Counted from the stretch's first letter, positions 1-9,028 are shown. The stretch: DNA of 59,013 bases from Deltaproteobacteria bacterium (GCA_009668975.1 SBEG01000026.1:1-59013); one strand, 5' to 3'. The notes: generated from the letters alone by a model not told the origin. Made by a program: numbers and translations.

Positions 1-147
1 GGTAAATCTGCTGCAAATCCGTCTGGACGGTCCATATTTCGCCGCTTTTTTGGGAAATAGAACAACTATTACCCTGCAAAATCGACAAAATCTGTCCTAG
101 CCCAGCCGAATTTTCGCTTCGATTTCCTGAGTCCGACAGACTCCTAG
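1..147 (+). repeat. MITE-like element, copy 1 (left end beyond window)
   Basis: This stretch is nearly identical to the complete element at 11231-11397, from its base ~22 to its right end (GTCCGACAGACTCCTAG at 131-147). The left terminal repeat lies outside the window. It has no coding capacity of its own. It ends 57 bases before the nuoH start, so it probably lies between nuoH and an upstream nuo gene and would be transcribed within that operon. Seen directly by comparing the copies; the mobile-element interpretation is inference. Confidence 0.85.
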
Positions 148-203
148 TGGAATAAACAGCAAATCGGGCCGTTATTAAACTTCGGCAAGAGGAACGTGAG
201 CCT

Positions 204-1202
204 ATGCTTCAGGAGTTTTTCCCGGAAATAGTGCGGCTGCTGCTGTATCTTGTCGGCTTGATAGGCTTCGCGGCCTTCAACGCTGCCTATCTCTCCCTGC
301 TCGAACGGCGGGAACCGGCCTGGATCCAGCTCCGGCGCGGACCGATCGAAGTCGGACCTTCCGGCCTGCTGCAGCCGGTGGCCGACGGCATCAAACTCCT
401 GAGCAAGCAATTGCTAGTCCCGCACGGTGCGGACGTACTCCTGTTCAAACTTGCCCCAGTGGCGGTCATTACCCCGGCAATCATGTGCCTGGTAACAATT
501 CCCTTCAGCGAATCGATCGTTGCCCGCGACTTCAGTCTGGGTCTCCTGATGATCTACTCTTTCGGCTCCGTCTCAGTCCTGGCCACCCTGCTGGGTGGTT
601 GGGCCTCGAACAACAAGTACAGCAGTATTTCCGCTGCCCGGGTGGTGGCCCAGAATATCGCCTATGAAATACCTCTGCTGCTGATCGTAATTGCCCTGGT
701 AATGATTACCCATACCTTTAACCTGCGCGAGATTGTGCAACTTCAAACCGGCGGCTTCTGGAACTGGAACATCTTTCACCTGTCTGCCAGTCCGCTGATG
801 CCGATCGCTTTTCTGCTTTATTTCATCTGCATGCTGGCCGAAACAAACCGTGCACCGTTCGACATTGTCGAAGCGGAAAGCGAACTCATTGCCGGCGCCT
901 TTACCGAGTACGCGGGCATGAGTTTCGGCCTGTTCTTTATTGCCGAATATGTCAATGTGATTGTCGGTTCCTGCATCGGTACGATTCTGTTTCTGGGTGG
1001 CTGGCACTGTCCTTTCGGCCTTTTGCCGGGATTGCACTGGTTCCTCATCAAGCTTTATCTGTTCTGTTTCGTGGTGATCTGGGTGCGCTGGACCTTTCCC
1101 CGTACCCAGTTTTACGGGCTGCTCAATCTTTCCTGGAAGGTCCTTATTCCGCTCTCGCTGCTGCATCTGGTGCTGACGGCAATCGTGGTGAAAATGATAT
1201 GA
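204..1202 (+). CDS. nuoH: NADH-quinone oxidoreductase subunit H
   Basis: NuoH is the membrane subunit of complex I that forms the quinone pocket where the peripheral and membrane arms meet. The 332-residue protein has about eight hydrophobic segments, the usual family length. It carries typical NuoH motifs: ERREPAWIQLRRGP near residues 34-47, SNNKYSSISAARVVAQNIAYE around 133, and the acidic quinone-site loop AETNRAPFDIVEAESELIAG around 212. The start is preceded by an AAGAGGA ribosome-binding site. Its last four bases overlap nuoI (ATGA), so the two are translationally coupled. The upstream genes nuoA-G are expected left of the window. Confidence 0.97.
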   Translation: MLQEFFPEIVRLLLYLVGLIGFAAFNAAYLSLLERREPAWIQLRRGPIEVGPSGLLQPVADGIKLLSKQLLVPHGADVLLFKLAPVAVITPAIMCLVTIPFSESIVARDFSLGLLMIYSFGSVSVLATLLGGWASNNKYSSISAARVVAQNIAYEIPLLLIVIALVMITHTFNLREIVQLQTGGFWNWNIFHLSASPLMPIAFLLYFICMLAETNRAPFDIVEAESELIAGAFTEYAGMSFGLFFIAEYVNVIVGSCIGTILFLGGWHCPFGLLPGLHWFLIKLYLFCFVVIWVRWTFPRTQFYGLLNLSWKVLIPLSLLHLVLTAIVVKMI

Positions 1203-1657
1203 GCACTGCCTTGGGGAAATATCTGAAAGAGATTCTAACCGGTTCCTGGAGCCTGCTGGTCGGGATGGGGATTACCTTGCGACAGACCCTGCGTCGTCCT
1301 GTCACCCTGAATTATCCCTACGAAAGTCTCCAGATGACGGAACGATTCCGCGGTCATGTGGACCTGATCCCGAACGAAGAGACCGGTGAGCCGAACTGCG
1401 TTGTCTGCATGGCCTGTCAAAAGGCCTGCCCTTCGAACTGTATACAGGTCGAGGGAGTAAAGCCGGAGGGTGCCAAGCGCCGCTTCCCTACACTTTTCCT
1501 GCTTGATTTTACCACCTGCAGCCTTTGTGGACTGTGCGTGGAAAGCTGTAAATTCAATGCGCTGAAATATTCCCGGGAATATAACCTGGCATCCCTCCGT
1601 AAGGAGGATTACCAGATGGATTTATTGGACAGATTGGGTAAGGAGCCTCTGAGATGA
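1199..1657 (+). CDS. nuoI: NADH-quinone oxidoreductase subunit I (2x[4Fe-4S])
   Basis: NuoI is the ferredoxin-like subunit that carries clusters N6a and N6b and passes electrons toward the quinone site near NuoH. The 152-residue protein has two classical 4Fe-4S motifs: C67-x2-C70-x2-C73-x3-C77 and C107-x2-C110-x2-C113-x3-C117. Each fourth cysteine joins the other cluster, as in bacterial ferredoxins. An amphipathic N-terminus (residues 1-35) probably lies on the membrane. It overlaps nuoH by four bases upstream and nuoJ by four bases downstream, the tight packing of a single operon. Confidence 0.97.
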   Translation: MSTALGKYLKEILTGSWSLLVGMGITLRQTLRRPVTLNYPYESLQMTERFRGHVDLIPNEETGEPNCVVCMACQKACPSNCIQVEGVKPEGAKRRFPTLFLLDFTTCSLCGLCVESCKFNALKYSREYNLASLRKEDYQMDLLDRLGKEPLR

Positions 1658-2187
1658 CCTTCAGTTCTGCCGGTAACTATTCTCTCGTCACCACTCTGAT
1701 TTTTTTCGGTTTTGTGGCGGTGACACTCGGCGGTGCCCTGATCGCGGCCTTGTCACGCCAGATGGTCCGGAGCGTGTGCGGACTGGCCGTTTCGTCGCTG
1801 GGACTGGCCGGTCTCTACTACCTGCTGGCCAGCCCTTTTCTTGCCTTGATGCACATTCTGATTTATGTGGGCGCTGTCTGCGTCGTGCTCATGTTCGCGC
1901 TCATGCTGTCAGAGCCACAGGAACAACGCCGCTCCAAGCGTGGCGAAGCTCTCATCGCCATCGGAGGTTTGCTGATTGCCGGATTATTTTCCGTCGTCCT
2001 GATCCTGCTGATCAGTGCCACCAGATGGGTTCCTCCCGCACAGCAATCGGGCTATTCGGTGCAGGATTTGGGCCGGGCACTTTTGACCCGCTACGGATTT
2101 GCCTTTGAACTGATTTCCGTGGTGCTGCTGCTGGCAATTCTCGGGGCTCTGGTGATCGCACGGTCCGGAAGGGGGTCCGAGTCATGA
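1654..2187 (+). CDS. nuoJ: NADH-quinone oxidoreductase subunit J
   Basis: NuoJ is a membrane subunit of the proximal proton-pumping arm. The 177-residue protein has five predicted transmembrane segments and the conserved region LMHILIYVGAVCVVLMFALML (approximately residues 66-86), which holds the pi-bulge helix typical of NuoJ. It overlaps nuoI and nuoK by four bases each. Length and order (H-I-J-K) match standard complex I operons. Confidence 0.95.
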   Translation: MTFSSAGNYSLVTTLIFFGFVAVTLGGALIAALSRQMVRSVCGLAVSSLGLAGLYYLLASPFLALMHILIYVGAVCVVLMFALMLSEPQEQRRSKRGEALIAIGGLLIAGLFSVVLILLISATRWVPPAQQSGYSVQDLGRALLTRYGFAFELISVVLLLAILGALVIARSGRGSES

Positions 2188-2510
2188 ATTGGTATAGCAT
2201 GCCGGAAATGCTGCAGACCTACCTTTTCGTCGGAGTGCTGCTGTTTGCCATCGGCCTGTTCGGATTTTTCCGGCACAGGAACCTGATCGGCATGCTGATC
2301 AGCGGCGAACTGGTCCTGGCGGGAGCTTCGCTCAATTTCATGGCGTTCAATCGCTTCGTCTCTCCCGACCCGGTGGCGGGTCAGGCATTTGCCTTGTTCA
2401 TCATGGGGATTGCCGCGGCGGAAGCTGCCGTTGTGTTGAGTATCATGATCGGTGTCTATCGCAACTACCGCTCCATCGAAACTGATGACCTGAAAGATCT
2501 TGAGGGATAA
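2184..2510 (+). CDS. nuoK: NADH-quinone oxidoreductase subunit K
   Basis: NuoK is a three-helix membrane subunit related to MrpC and carries key glutamates of the proton path. This 108-residue protein shows the family pattern: RNLIGMLISGELVLAGASLNFMAF near residues 32-55, with its conserved glutamate, and the second helix IMGIAAAEAAVVLSIMI with the second conserved glutamate. It overlaps nuoJ by four bases. The next gene starts 18 bases later. Confidence 0.96.
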   Translation: MNWYSMPEMLQTYLFVGVLLFAIGLFGFFRHRNLIGMLISGELVLAGASLNFMAFNRFVSPDPVAGQAFALFIMGIAAAEAAVVLSIMIGVYRNYRSIETDDLKDLEG

Positions 2511-2528
2511 TATGAGGCTACGCGGAGC

Positions 2529-4007
2529 ATGACCGACCCAGTGCAGTCATACACCTTGCTGGTGGCAGTAATTGCGCCGCTTCTTGGCGCAGTTCTGGTT
2601 ATGCTCACCGGCAAAAAACCGAACCTGCGCGAGACCTGTTCCTTTGCCGCGGCCGCGCTCACCTTTGGTGCCATCGCCTCGCTGACGCCGGCGGTGCTGG
2701 CGGGTGAGAGATTCATCCTGCCGCTGTTCACCCTGCTGCCGGGGGTGAGTATTACCCTGCGGGCCGACTCTTTTTCCCTGGTGTTCGCCCTGGTGGCGTC
2801 TTTCCTCTGGATCGTCACGATCCTCTACACCATCGGCTACATGCGCGGCCTCCGCGAGCATGCCCAGACCCGCTTCAGCGCCTGTTTCGCCCTGGCGCTG
2901 TTCGGAGCGATCGGCTGCGCCTTTGCCGACAACCTGTTCACCCTCTACCTGTTCTACGAGATTGTCAGCATCACCACCTACCCGCTGGTGGCACACCACC
3001 AGGACCGGGAAGGGTACGAAGGGGGCAGGAAGTACCTGGTCTACCTGACAGCCACCGCCAAGGGGCTTGTGTTGCCCGCCATGATTCTCACCTATGTCAT
3101 GTGCGGCACCCTCGATTTCAGTGACAACATCCGCAGCGGCATCTTTCCGAGCGACACCAGCCGCCTGATGGTAACCATTACCTATGCCTGCCTGATTCTC
3201 GGTTTTGCCAAGAACGGGGTAATGCCTTTTCACCACTGGCTGCCCGGGGCAATGGTGGCGCCCACCCCGGTCAGCGCCCTGCTGCATGCGGTGGCGGTGG
3301 TCAAGGTCGGGGTGTTTTCCACCACACGGGTGATGCTCTACCTGTTCGGGGTCGATACCATGAGCGCGCTGAACCTGGGAATAGCCACGGCCTGGTTTGT
3401 CTCATTCACTATCCTGGCGGCCTCTCTGATAGCTCTGAGCAAGGACAATCTCAAGGCGCGGCTGGCGTACTCAACCGTCAGCCAACTGTCCTACATCATC
3501 CTGGGTGTGGCGCTGCTCACTCCGGCTGCGATCGAGGGGGGTATCGTACATATCGTCAACCATGCCTTTGCCAAAATAACCCTGTTTTTCTGCGCCGGGG
3601 CCATCTATGTCGCTTCCCACAAGAAGGACATCTCCGAGATGAAGGGCCTGGGACGGGCCATGCCCCTGACGTTCGGCGCCTTTGCGGTGGCTTCGCTCAG
3701 TATGATTGGTGTTCCGCCGGTAGCGGGGTTCATCTCCAAATGGTATCTTCTGGTCGGTGCGCTGGATGCGCATCAACTCGGAATTGTAGTAGTACTGCTG
3801 GTGAGCACCGTGCTCAATGCCGCCTATTTTGTACCGGTGGTGTATCATGCGTATTTTAGCGTCCCGGCTGACGGTGAGCTTGCGCATCCGGTCACAGAAG
3901 CATCTCCGGCGCTGCTGGTGCCGCTCTTGTTTACCGCCTTTCTCTCGGTCGCAGCGGGTATCTTTCCGGAATTTTTCATGCAGCTGATCAAGGGGATTTT
4001 CCTATGA
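2529..4007 (+). CDS. MrpD/NuoL-type proton-antiporter subunit of complex I (492 aa)
   Basis: This is an antiporter-like, proton-translocating membrane subunit of the NuoL/M/N-MrpD superfamily, with about 14 transmembrane segments. All expected charged residues are visible: the TM5 glutamate (LFYEIVSITTYPLV), the TM7 lysine (GFAKNGVMPFHHWLP), the TM8 lysine (AVVKVGVFS) and a TM12 lysine (AGFISKWYLL). It lacks the long C-terminal lateral helix of classical NuoL and looks closer to MrpD/MnhD proteins. It occupies the usual place of nuoL after nuoK. Genomes may label it nuoL or 'monovalent cation/H+ antiporter subunit D'; I leave the symbol empty because which canonical subunit it replaces is unclear. 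Confidence 0.88.
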   Translation: MTDPVQSYTLLVAVIAPLLGAVLVMLTGKKPNLRETCSFAAAALTFGAIASLTPAVLAGERFILPLFTLLPGVSITLRADSFSLVFALVASFLWIVTILYTIGYMRGLREHAQTRFSACFALALFGAIGCAFADNLFTLYLFYEIVSITTYPLVAHHQDREGYEGGRKYLVYLTATAKGLVLPAMILTYVMCGTLDFSDNIRSGIFPSDTSRLMVTITYACLILGFAKNGVMPFHHWLPGAMVAPTPVSALLHAVAVVKVGVFSTTRVMLYLFGVDTMSALNLGIATAWFVSFTILAASLIALSKDNLKARLAYSTVSQLSYIILGVALLTPAAIEGGIVHIVNHAFAKITLFFCAGAIYVASHKKDISEMKGLGRAMPLTFGAFAVASLSMIGVPPVAGFISKWYLLVGALDAHQLGIVVVLLVSTVLNAAYFVPVVYHAYFSVPADGELAHPVTEASPALLVPLLFTAFLSVAAGIFPEFFMQLIKGIFL

Positions 4008-4261
4008 GCATCATTCGCCTAATCGAATTTCTGCGCAGCAACCTCAGATCGCTCGTTATTTCCTGCATCTCGGTCCTGGTACTGCTGGTGCTCGCCGACT
4101 GGCTTTTCGTGAGCAAAGCGGCCGTTCACACCGCGGGCGAACGTTGGTTCGGCTTCTGGTCGCTCTTCGGTTTTCTTTCCTGCCTGGCCATCATCTTCCT
4201 GTCCAAATGGTTTGGACATCTGGGGATCATGAAGCCGGAAGACTATTATGACCATGACTGA
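4004..4261 (+). CDS. Small two-helix membrane protein between the antiporter subunits (85 aa)
   Basis: I do not recognise a family. The protein has a positively charged N-terminus (residues 1-15), a hydrophobic helix at about 16-37, a second at about 47-67, and a charged tail ending PEDYYDHD. Its ATG overlaps the stop of the preceding antiporter gene, and its end overlaps the next antiporter gene by 14 bases, so it is very probably co-translated with them. It may be an accessory subunit of this complex I variant; that is inference from position only. Confidence 0.75.
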   Translation: MSIIRLIEFLRSNLRSLVISCISVLVLLVLADWLFVSKAAVHTAGERWFGFWSLFGFLSCLAIIFLSKWFGHLGIMKPEDYYDHD

Positions 4262-6047
4262 TATCTGGCTCCATCCATCACTGGTCCTTCTGGCCGGCGC
4301 GCTGCTGATTCCTCTACTGCAGGGCAGGGCGAGGAGCGTCCTGCTACTGGCGGTTCCGGCCCTGGCGTTTCTTCTGGTGATGATCTCTCACCCGGGCATT
4401 TACGGAGTCGTCCATTTTCTCGACCAGGACCTGACCTTTGGCCGGGTTGATCGCCTGAGTCAGGTTTTCGGCTATATCATGACCTTGATGTGTATTCTCG
4501 GCAGCCTCTATGCGCTGAACGTCAAGGACCCGCTGGAACATTCCGCGGCCTGGATCTATGTGGCGGGATCGTTGGGGGTTATTTATGCCGGCGATTACCT
4601 GGTGCTCCTGCTTTTCTGGGAGATGATGGCCTTTTCCTCGGTCTTTCTGATCTGGCTGCGCCGTGCTCCCGGATCGGTGGCAGCGGGCTACCGCTACCTG
4701 CTGGTTCATGTGGCCGGAGGCGTGCTGCTGCTGGGCGGCGTGATCCTGCGCTATCATGCCACGGGCGGCGACCTGTCCTTCGGTTCTTTGGACATCGCAC
4801 ACCCTGATCTTTCCACCTGGTTGATTCTGGCGGGGTTTCTGCTCAATGCCGCCGTACCGCCCTTGCATGCCTGGTTGCCGGATGCCTACAGCGCGGCAAC
4901 GGTCAGTGGCTCGGTTTTTCTCTGCGCCTTCACCACCAAGACCGCGGTCTATGCGCTCTGTCGCGGTTTCGCCGGTTTGGAAATCCTGCTGGTGCTGGGG
5001 ACGGTGATGGCCCTTTACGGCGTGGTCTATGCCGTACTGGAAAACGATGCCCGCAAATTGCTGGCCTACCACATCATCAGTCAGGTCGGCTACATGGTGG
5101 CAGGGGTAGGGCTTGGCAGCCAGATGGCGATCAACGGGGTGTGCGCCCACGCCTTTGCCCACATCCTCTACAAAGGGCTGCTGTTCATGGGCACCGGGTC
5201 GGTGCTGTACATGACCGGAAAAAGCGCATTCACCGACCTGGGCGGACTCTACAAAAAGATGCCGCGGGCCTTTGTTTTTACCCTGATTGGCGGTCTGTCC
5301 ATTTCGGCCTTTCCCCTGTTCAGCGGTTTCGTCAGCAAATCGATGATCGTGGCCGCCGGTTTCGAGCAGCACCAGCTCTGGGTCGGCTTTCTGCTGATGG
5401 TCGCCTCGGCCGGGACCTTCCTGCACACCGGCCTGAAGGTTCCTTACTTCATCTGGTTTGGCAAGAATAACTGTTCGAGCGAGACCTGGGAAAAGGCTGC
5501 CGACCCGCCTTGGAACATGCAAGCCGCGATGGCCGTGACGGCCTTTCTCTGCATCGGCATCGGTTGTTATACGCCGTACCTCTATGACATGCTGCCGTAT
5601 CCGGTGGCGTATCAGCCGTACACGGCGTACCATGTCTCGGAAACGCTGCAGATTCTCCTGTTCACGGGACTCGGATTTTTTCTGTTCCTGAAGAAGCTGG
5701 TGCCGGAAGCGACGATCAGCCTGGACCTGGACTGGTTGTACCGGATGGGGGGAAGACAACTGCTGCGACTGGTCCGCGGTCCGCTCCAGACGACAGACAC
5801 CTTACTCGGTGAAGTGTACCGTCGCTGCGGCCTCCGCTGGATGATGGACACTGCCCGTGGTTCCGCAAAATTCGACCGCCAGGCGATCGACGGAGCTGTC
5901 GATGGGCTGGCACTGTCAATCAGGTCCCTGGGCGGGAAACTGCGCACTGCCCAGACCAGCAAGGTCCAGGTTAACGCCGTGTCGGCGCTGACGGTCATCG
6001 TCTTGTTATTGCTGCTCTATGTCGTGGCAGATGCCCTGATAAGGTAA
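4248..6047 (+). CDS. NuoL-like/MrpD-type antiporter subunit with C-terminal tail (599 aa)
   Basis: This is a second large antiporter-like subunit. The core has the TM5 glutamate (LLLFWEMMAFSS), the TM8 lysine (FTTKTAVYAL) and a TM12 lysine (SGFVSKSMIV). The TM7 lysine is replaced by asparagine (GFLLNAAVPPLHAWLP; codon AAT at 4844-4846). After the core, residues ~490-599 form an amphipathic stretch and a last hydrophobic helix resembling the lateral helix and TM16 of NuoL. It may therefore take the distal NuoL position. ATG at 4248 is favoured over 4254 by the upstream GGAAG. The N-for-K change may mark a subfamily rather than a defect. Confidence 0.86.
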   Translation: MTMTDIWLHPSLVLLAGALLIPLLQGRARSVLLLAVPALAFLLVMISHPGIYGVVHFLDQDLTFGRVDRLSQVFGYIMTLMCILGSLYALNVKDPLEHSAAWIYVAGSLGVIYAGDYLVLLLFWEMMAFSSVFLIWLRRAPGSVAAGYRYLLVHVAGGVLLLGGVILRYHATGGDLSFGSLDIAHPDLSTWLILAGFLLNAAVPPLHAWLPDAYSAATVSGSVFLCAFTTKTAVYALCRGFAGLEILLVLGTVMALYGVVYAVLENDARKLLAYHIISQVGYMVAGVGLGSQMAINGVCAHAFAHILYKGLLFMGTGSVLYMTGKSAFTDLGGLYKKMPRAFVFTLIGGLSISAFPLFSGFVSKSMIVAAGFEQHQLWVGFLLMVASAGTFLHTGLKVPYFIWFGKNNCSSETWEKAADPPWNMQAAMAVTAFLCIGIGCYTPYLYDMLPYPVAYQPYTAYHVSETLQILLFTGLGFFLFLKKLVPEATISLDLDWLYRMGGRQLLRLVRGPLQTTDTLLGEVYRRCGLRWMMDTARGSAKFDRQAIDGAVDGLALSIRSLGGKLRTAQTSKVQVNAVSALTVIVLLLLLYVVADALIR

Positions 6048-6050
6048 CCA

Positions 6051-7547
6051 ATGAATATATTTCCGCACATAGAAACCTGGCCGATTCTGAGCATCTTGAT
6101 CTTCCTGCCCCTGGCCGGAGTGCTCCTGTTGCCGCTGTTCGGGCGAGGGCAGGGCGGCAAGTATTGGGCGTTGACAGTCACCCTGGCGGAAGCGGCTCTC
6201 TCCCTGCCGCTCTATTTTCAGTTCGACAGCGGCACGGCCGACTATCAATTCATGGAGACTGCCCGCTGGATTCCATCACTCAACATCACCTACAGCATCG
6301 GCATCGACGGGATCAGTTTGTTGCTGGTGCTGATGACCACGCTGATCATGCCCTTGTGCGTGCTCTGTTCCTGGCGTTCGATCGAGACCCGGACCAGGGA
6401 GTTCTGGGCCTGCATTCTCCTGATGGAAACCACCATGGTCGGGGTGTTCCTGGCCCTGGATTTCGTCCTGTTCTTCCTCTTCTGGGAAGCCATGCTGATT
6501 CCCATGTTCCTGCTGATCGGTGTCTGGGGCGGGCCACGCCGGGTCTATGCCGCGGTAAAGTTCTTTCTCTACACCCTGGCCGCTTCAGTCTTTCTGCCTG
6601 TTGCCATAATCACCCTGTACCTGCACAGTTCGCCACACACCTTCGCGATTCCGGCACTGATGGGTCAGCCCTATCCGGCGACCATGCAGGCCTGGGTGTT
6701 CCTTGCATTTTTTATTGCCTTTGCAGTCAAAGTGCCTATGTTTCCCTTCCACACCTGGTTGCCGGCCGCGCATGTTGAGGCACCCACGGCCGGTAGTGTC
6801 ATCCTGGCCAGTGTCTTGCTGAAAATGGGCGCCTACGGTTTCCTGCGCTTTGCCCTGCCCATGACCCCCTTGGGGGTTGCTACCTTCGGCCCCTGGGTTC
6901 TGGCACTGTCGGTCGTGGCCATCCTCTACGGCGGATTTACCGCTCTGGCCCAAAGCGATATGAAGAGGCTGGTGGCATATTCCAGCGTGGCGCACATGGG
7001 CTTTGTCACGCTGGGGATCTTTCTGCTCAACAGCCGGGGGGTGGAAGGCGCTATCCTGCAGATGGTCAATCATGGAATCACCACCGGAGCCCTGTTCCTC
7101 TGTGTCGGGATTATCTACGAACGGACCCATTCCCGTGAACTGGCCAGCGCCACCGGCATCGGGCGGGCAATGCCGGTCTATGTTAGCGCCTTGACCCTTT
7201 TCGGCCTCTCCTCACTGGCTTTCCCCGGCACCAACAGTTTTGTCGGGGAATTTCTGATCCTGGCTGGAGGTTTTACCGCGGCCCCTCTGTTGACAGCCCT
7301 TGTTATTCCCGGGGTCGTCCTGGGTGCCGCATATATGCTGCGGATGCTCCAGCGCATTATCTGGGGCGGGACCGACAACCCGGACAGCTCTCAACTGCCG
7401 GACCTGAATATCCGGGAAACGGCAACACTGGCCGTTCTGATGCTGTTCGTGCTCTGGATCGGCCTGGCGCCGGCGCCGTTCACGAAAGTCCTGCACGCCA
7501 GTGTTGAACACCTGCTCGGGCAGGTTCAGGCAGGGATGTTGCCGTAA
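6051..7547 (+). CDS. nuoM: NADH-quinone oxidoreductase subunit M
   Basis: NuoM is an antiporter-like, proton-pumping subunit in the middle of the membrane arm. The 498-residue protein has about 14 transmembrane helices and complete NuoM signatures: IDGISLLLVLMTTLIMP near residue 83, the TM5 glutamate (FLFWEAMLIPMFLLIG), the TM7 lysine (FAVKVPMFPFHTWLPAAH), the TM8 lysine (VLLKMGAYGFLRF) and the TM12 glutamate (NSFVGEFLILAG). It starts three bases after the preceding gene, with an AAGG ribosome-binding site. Confidence 0.97.
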   Translation: MNIFPHIETWPILSILIFLPLAGVLLLPLFGRGQGGKYWALTVTLAEAALSLPLYFQFDSGTADYQFMETARWIPSLNITYSIGIDGISLLLVLMTTLIMPLCVLCSWRSIETRTREFWACILLMETTMVGVFLALDFVLFFLFWEAMLIPMFLLIGVWGGPRRVYAAVKFFLYTLAASVFLPVAIITLYLHSSPHTFAIPALMGQPYPATMQAWVFLAFFIAFAVKVPMFPFHTWLPAAHVEAPTAGSVILASVLLKMGAYGFLRFALPMTPLGVATFGPWVLALSVVAILYGGFTALAQSDMKRLVAYSSVAHMGFVTLGIFLLNSRGVEGAILQMVNHGITTGALFLCVGIIYERTHSRELASATGIGRAMPVYVSALTLFGLSSLAFPGTNSFVGEFLILAGGFTAAPLLTALVIPGVVLGAAYMLRMLQRIIWGGTDNPDSSQLPDLNIRETATLAVLMLFVLWIGLAPAPFTKVLHASVEHLLGQVQAGMLP

Positions 7548-7606
7548 TTTCCCGGAAGCTATCCGGTTGCGGACGCCTGCTGCTATGAATAAAGGAGTTT
7601 TGCAAA

Positions 7607-9028
7607 GTGAATTTGGTTCTGTTTGCTCCTGAACTTGTGCTGATCATCGCGGTGCTGGTGCTGTTCGTCATCAGCCTCGGAACCGGCCGCGATCGCCTGG
7701 CGGCAACAAGCACGATTATTGCCGGCCTGGCGGCCCTCGCAGCCTGTGCAGCTACCTTCAGCCTGCAAGGCGATCTGTTCTATCACGCTTACCGGATCGA
7801 TCTGTTTTCACAGATCTTCAAATTCTTCATCCTTGCCGGATTAACCGGAATTACCCTGTTCGGCCAACGGCTCAAGGATATCCGTAACGATATCAGACCC
7901 GAATATTTCCTGTTCCTGCTCCTTGCCACCCTGGGCCTGGTGATGCTGGTCAGCTGCGTCGAACTGATCTCGCTGCTGGTCTCGCTCGAACTGTCGTCCT
8001 TTGCCATCTACCTGCTGATCCCCTTGAGGTGCGAACGGGGCGGTCTCAGGATGCAGATGGAGTCGGCGGCCAAATACGTGATCTTTGGTGTCCTCGCCAC
8101 CGGGATCATGCTCTTTGGCATGAGTTACCTCTTCGGTCTGACCGGTTCCACCTATTTTGCCGACATCGCCCCGATCCTCCTTGAGCGCTGGGCCGAGCCG
8201 CTGGCGGTTGCCGCCATCGTGCTGACACTGCTGGGGCTATTATTCAAGCTGGCGGCTTTTCCCATGCATCTCTGGGCGCCGGACGTCTACCAGGGCGCAT
8301 CCAATGAGACAACAGCATATATCACCGGGGTTCCCAAAGCCGCGGCGGTCGCCGTCATCATCCGGTTTTTGCTGATGGCCGACTCTACCGCCCACGAGCT
8401 GGTAATCTTCCTTACTTTTATCGCGGTTGTGTCCATGTTCTTCGGAAACATTGTCGCCATTGTCCAGAAGGACCTCAAACGGATGTTCGGTTATTCGGCA
8501 ATTGCCCATGCCGGATACATCACGGTCGGTTTTGTCACCCTGCAGGGCAGCGGTTTTTCAGCAGCGACCTTTTATGCTTTTGCCTACCTGGTCATGAGTT
8601 TACCGGTCTTTCTCGTCATCTGTCAGGTATCGGCTCAGGGCGAAAACCTCGTAATCGATGATTTTGCCGGCCTTCACGAACGCTCACCTGCAGCGGCCTT
8701 GATCATGGGGCTGAGCCTGTTCGCACTGGCCGGAATTCCGCCTTTTGCCGGATTTTTCGCCAAACTCCTCCTCATGACCGCAGCCCTGGATCGTGGATTG
8801 GTGCTGCTGGTCGTGATGATGGCGATCAACTCGGCAATCGGGGTGTACTATTATCTGAACGTAGTCCGGGTGATGTATTTTGAAAAAGCCGCTGAGAGGG
8901 AGCCTGTGCCATTCAGGACGCTCCCGCTCAGTTTGGGGATTATCCTGTTACTTGCCATCAGCGCCCTCGGCATTGCGCCCAGGTATCTCATGGATGCTAT
9001 TGCAACAGCGATCCAGGGTTTGCTCTAG
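7607..9028 (+). CDS. nuoN: NADH-quinone oxidoreductase subunit N
   Basis: NuoN is the antiporter-like subunit nearest the quinone module. The 473-residue protein carries the TM5 glutamate (LLVSLELSSFAIYLL), the TM7 lysine (GLLFKLAAFPMHLWAPDVYQG), the TM8 lysine (GVPKAAAVAV) and a TM12 lysine (AGFFAKLLLM). It begins with GTG at 7607, preceded by AAAGGAG at 7591-7597. Its TAG stop (9026-9028) lies inside a CTAG that begins a remnant of the repeat element, so the present C-terminus may have been set by an insertion. Confidence 0.96.
   Translation: MNLVLFAPELVLIIAVLVLFVISLGTGRDRLAATSTIIAGLAALAACAATFSLQGDLFYHAYRIDLFSQIFKFFILAGLTGITLFGQRLKDIRNDIRPEYFLFLLLATLGLVMLVSCVELISLLVSLELSSFAIYLLIPLRCERGGLRMQMESAAKYVIFGVLATGIMLFGMSYLFGLTGSTYFADIAPILLERWAEPLAVAAIVLTLLGLLFKLAAFPMHLWAPDVYQGASNETTAYITGVPKAAAVAVIIRFLLMADSTAHELVIFLTFIAVVSMFFGNIVAIVQKDLKRMFGYSAIAHAGYITVGFVTLQGSGFSAATFYAFAYLVMSLPVFLVICQVSAQGENLVIDDFAGLHERSPAAALIMGLSLFALAGIPPFAGFFAKLLLMTAALDRGLVLLVVMMAINSAIGVYYYLNVVRVMYFEKAAEREPVPFRTLPLSLGIILLLAISALGIAPRYLMDAIATAIQGLL

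Noticed and set aside
2547..3287. 246-codon minus-strand frame
   Set aside because: It is antisense to the 492-aa antiporter gene, has low-complexity composition and no ribosome-binding site.
4344..5759. Open frame of 471 codons on the minus strand
   Set aside because: It is entirely antisense to the 599-aa antiporter gene. Its translation is rich in Gln, His, Arg and Gly with no domain pattern, typical of the reverse of GC-rich membrane-protein codons.
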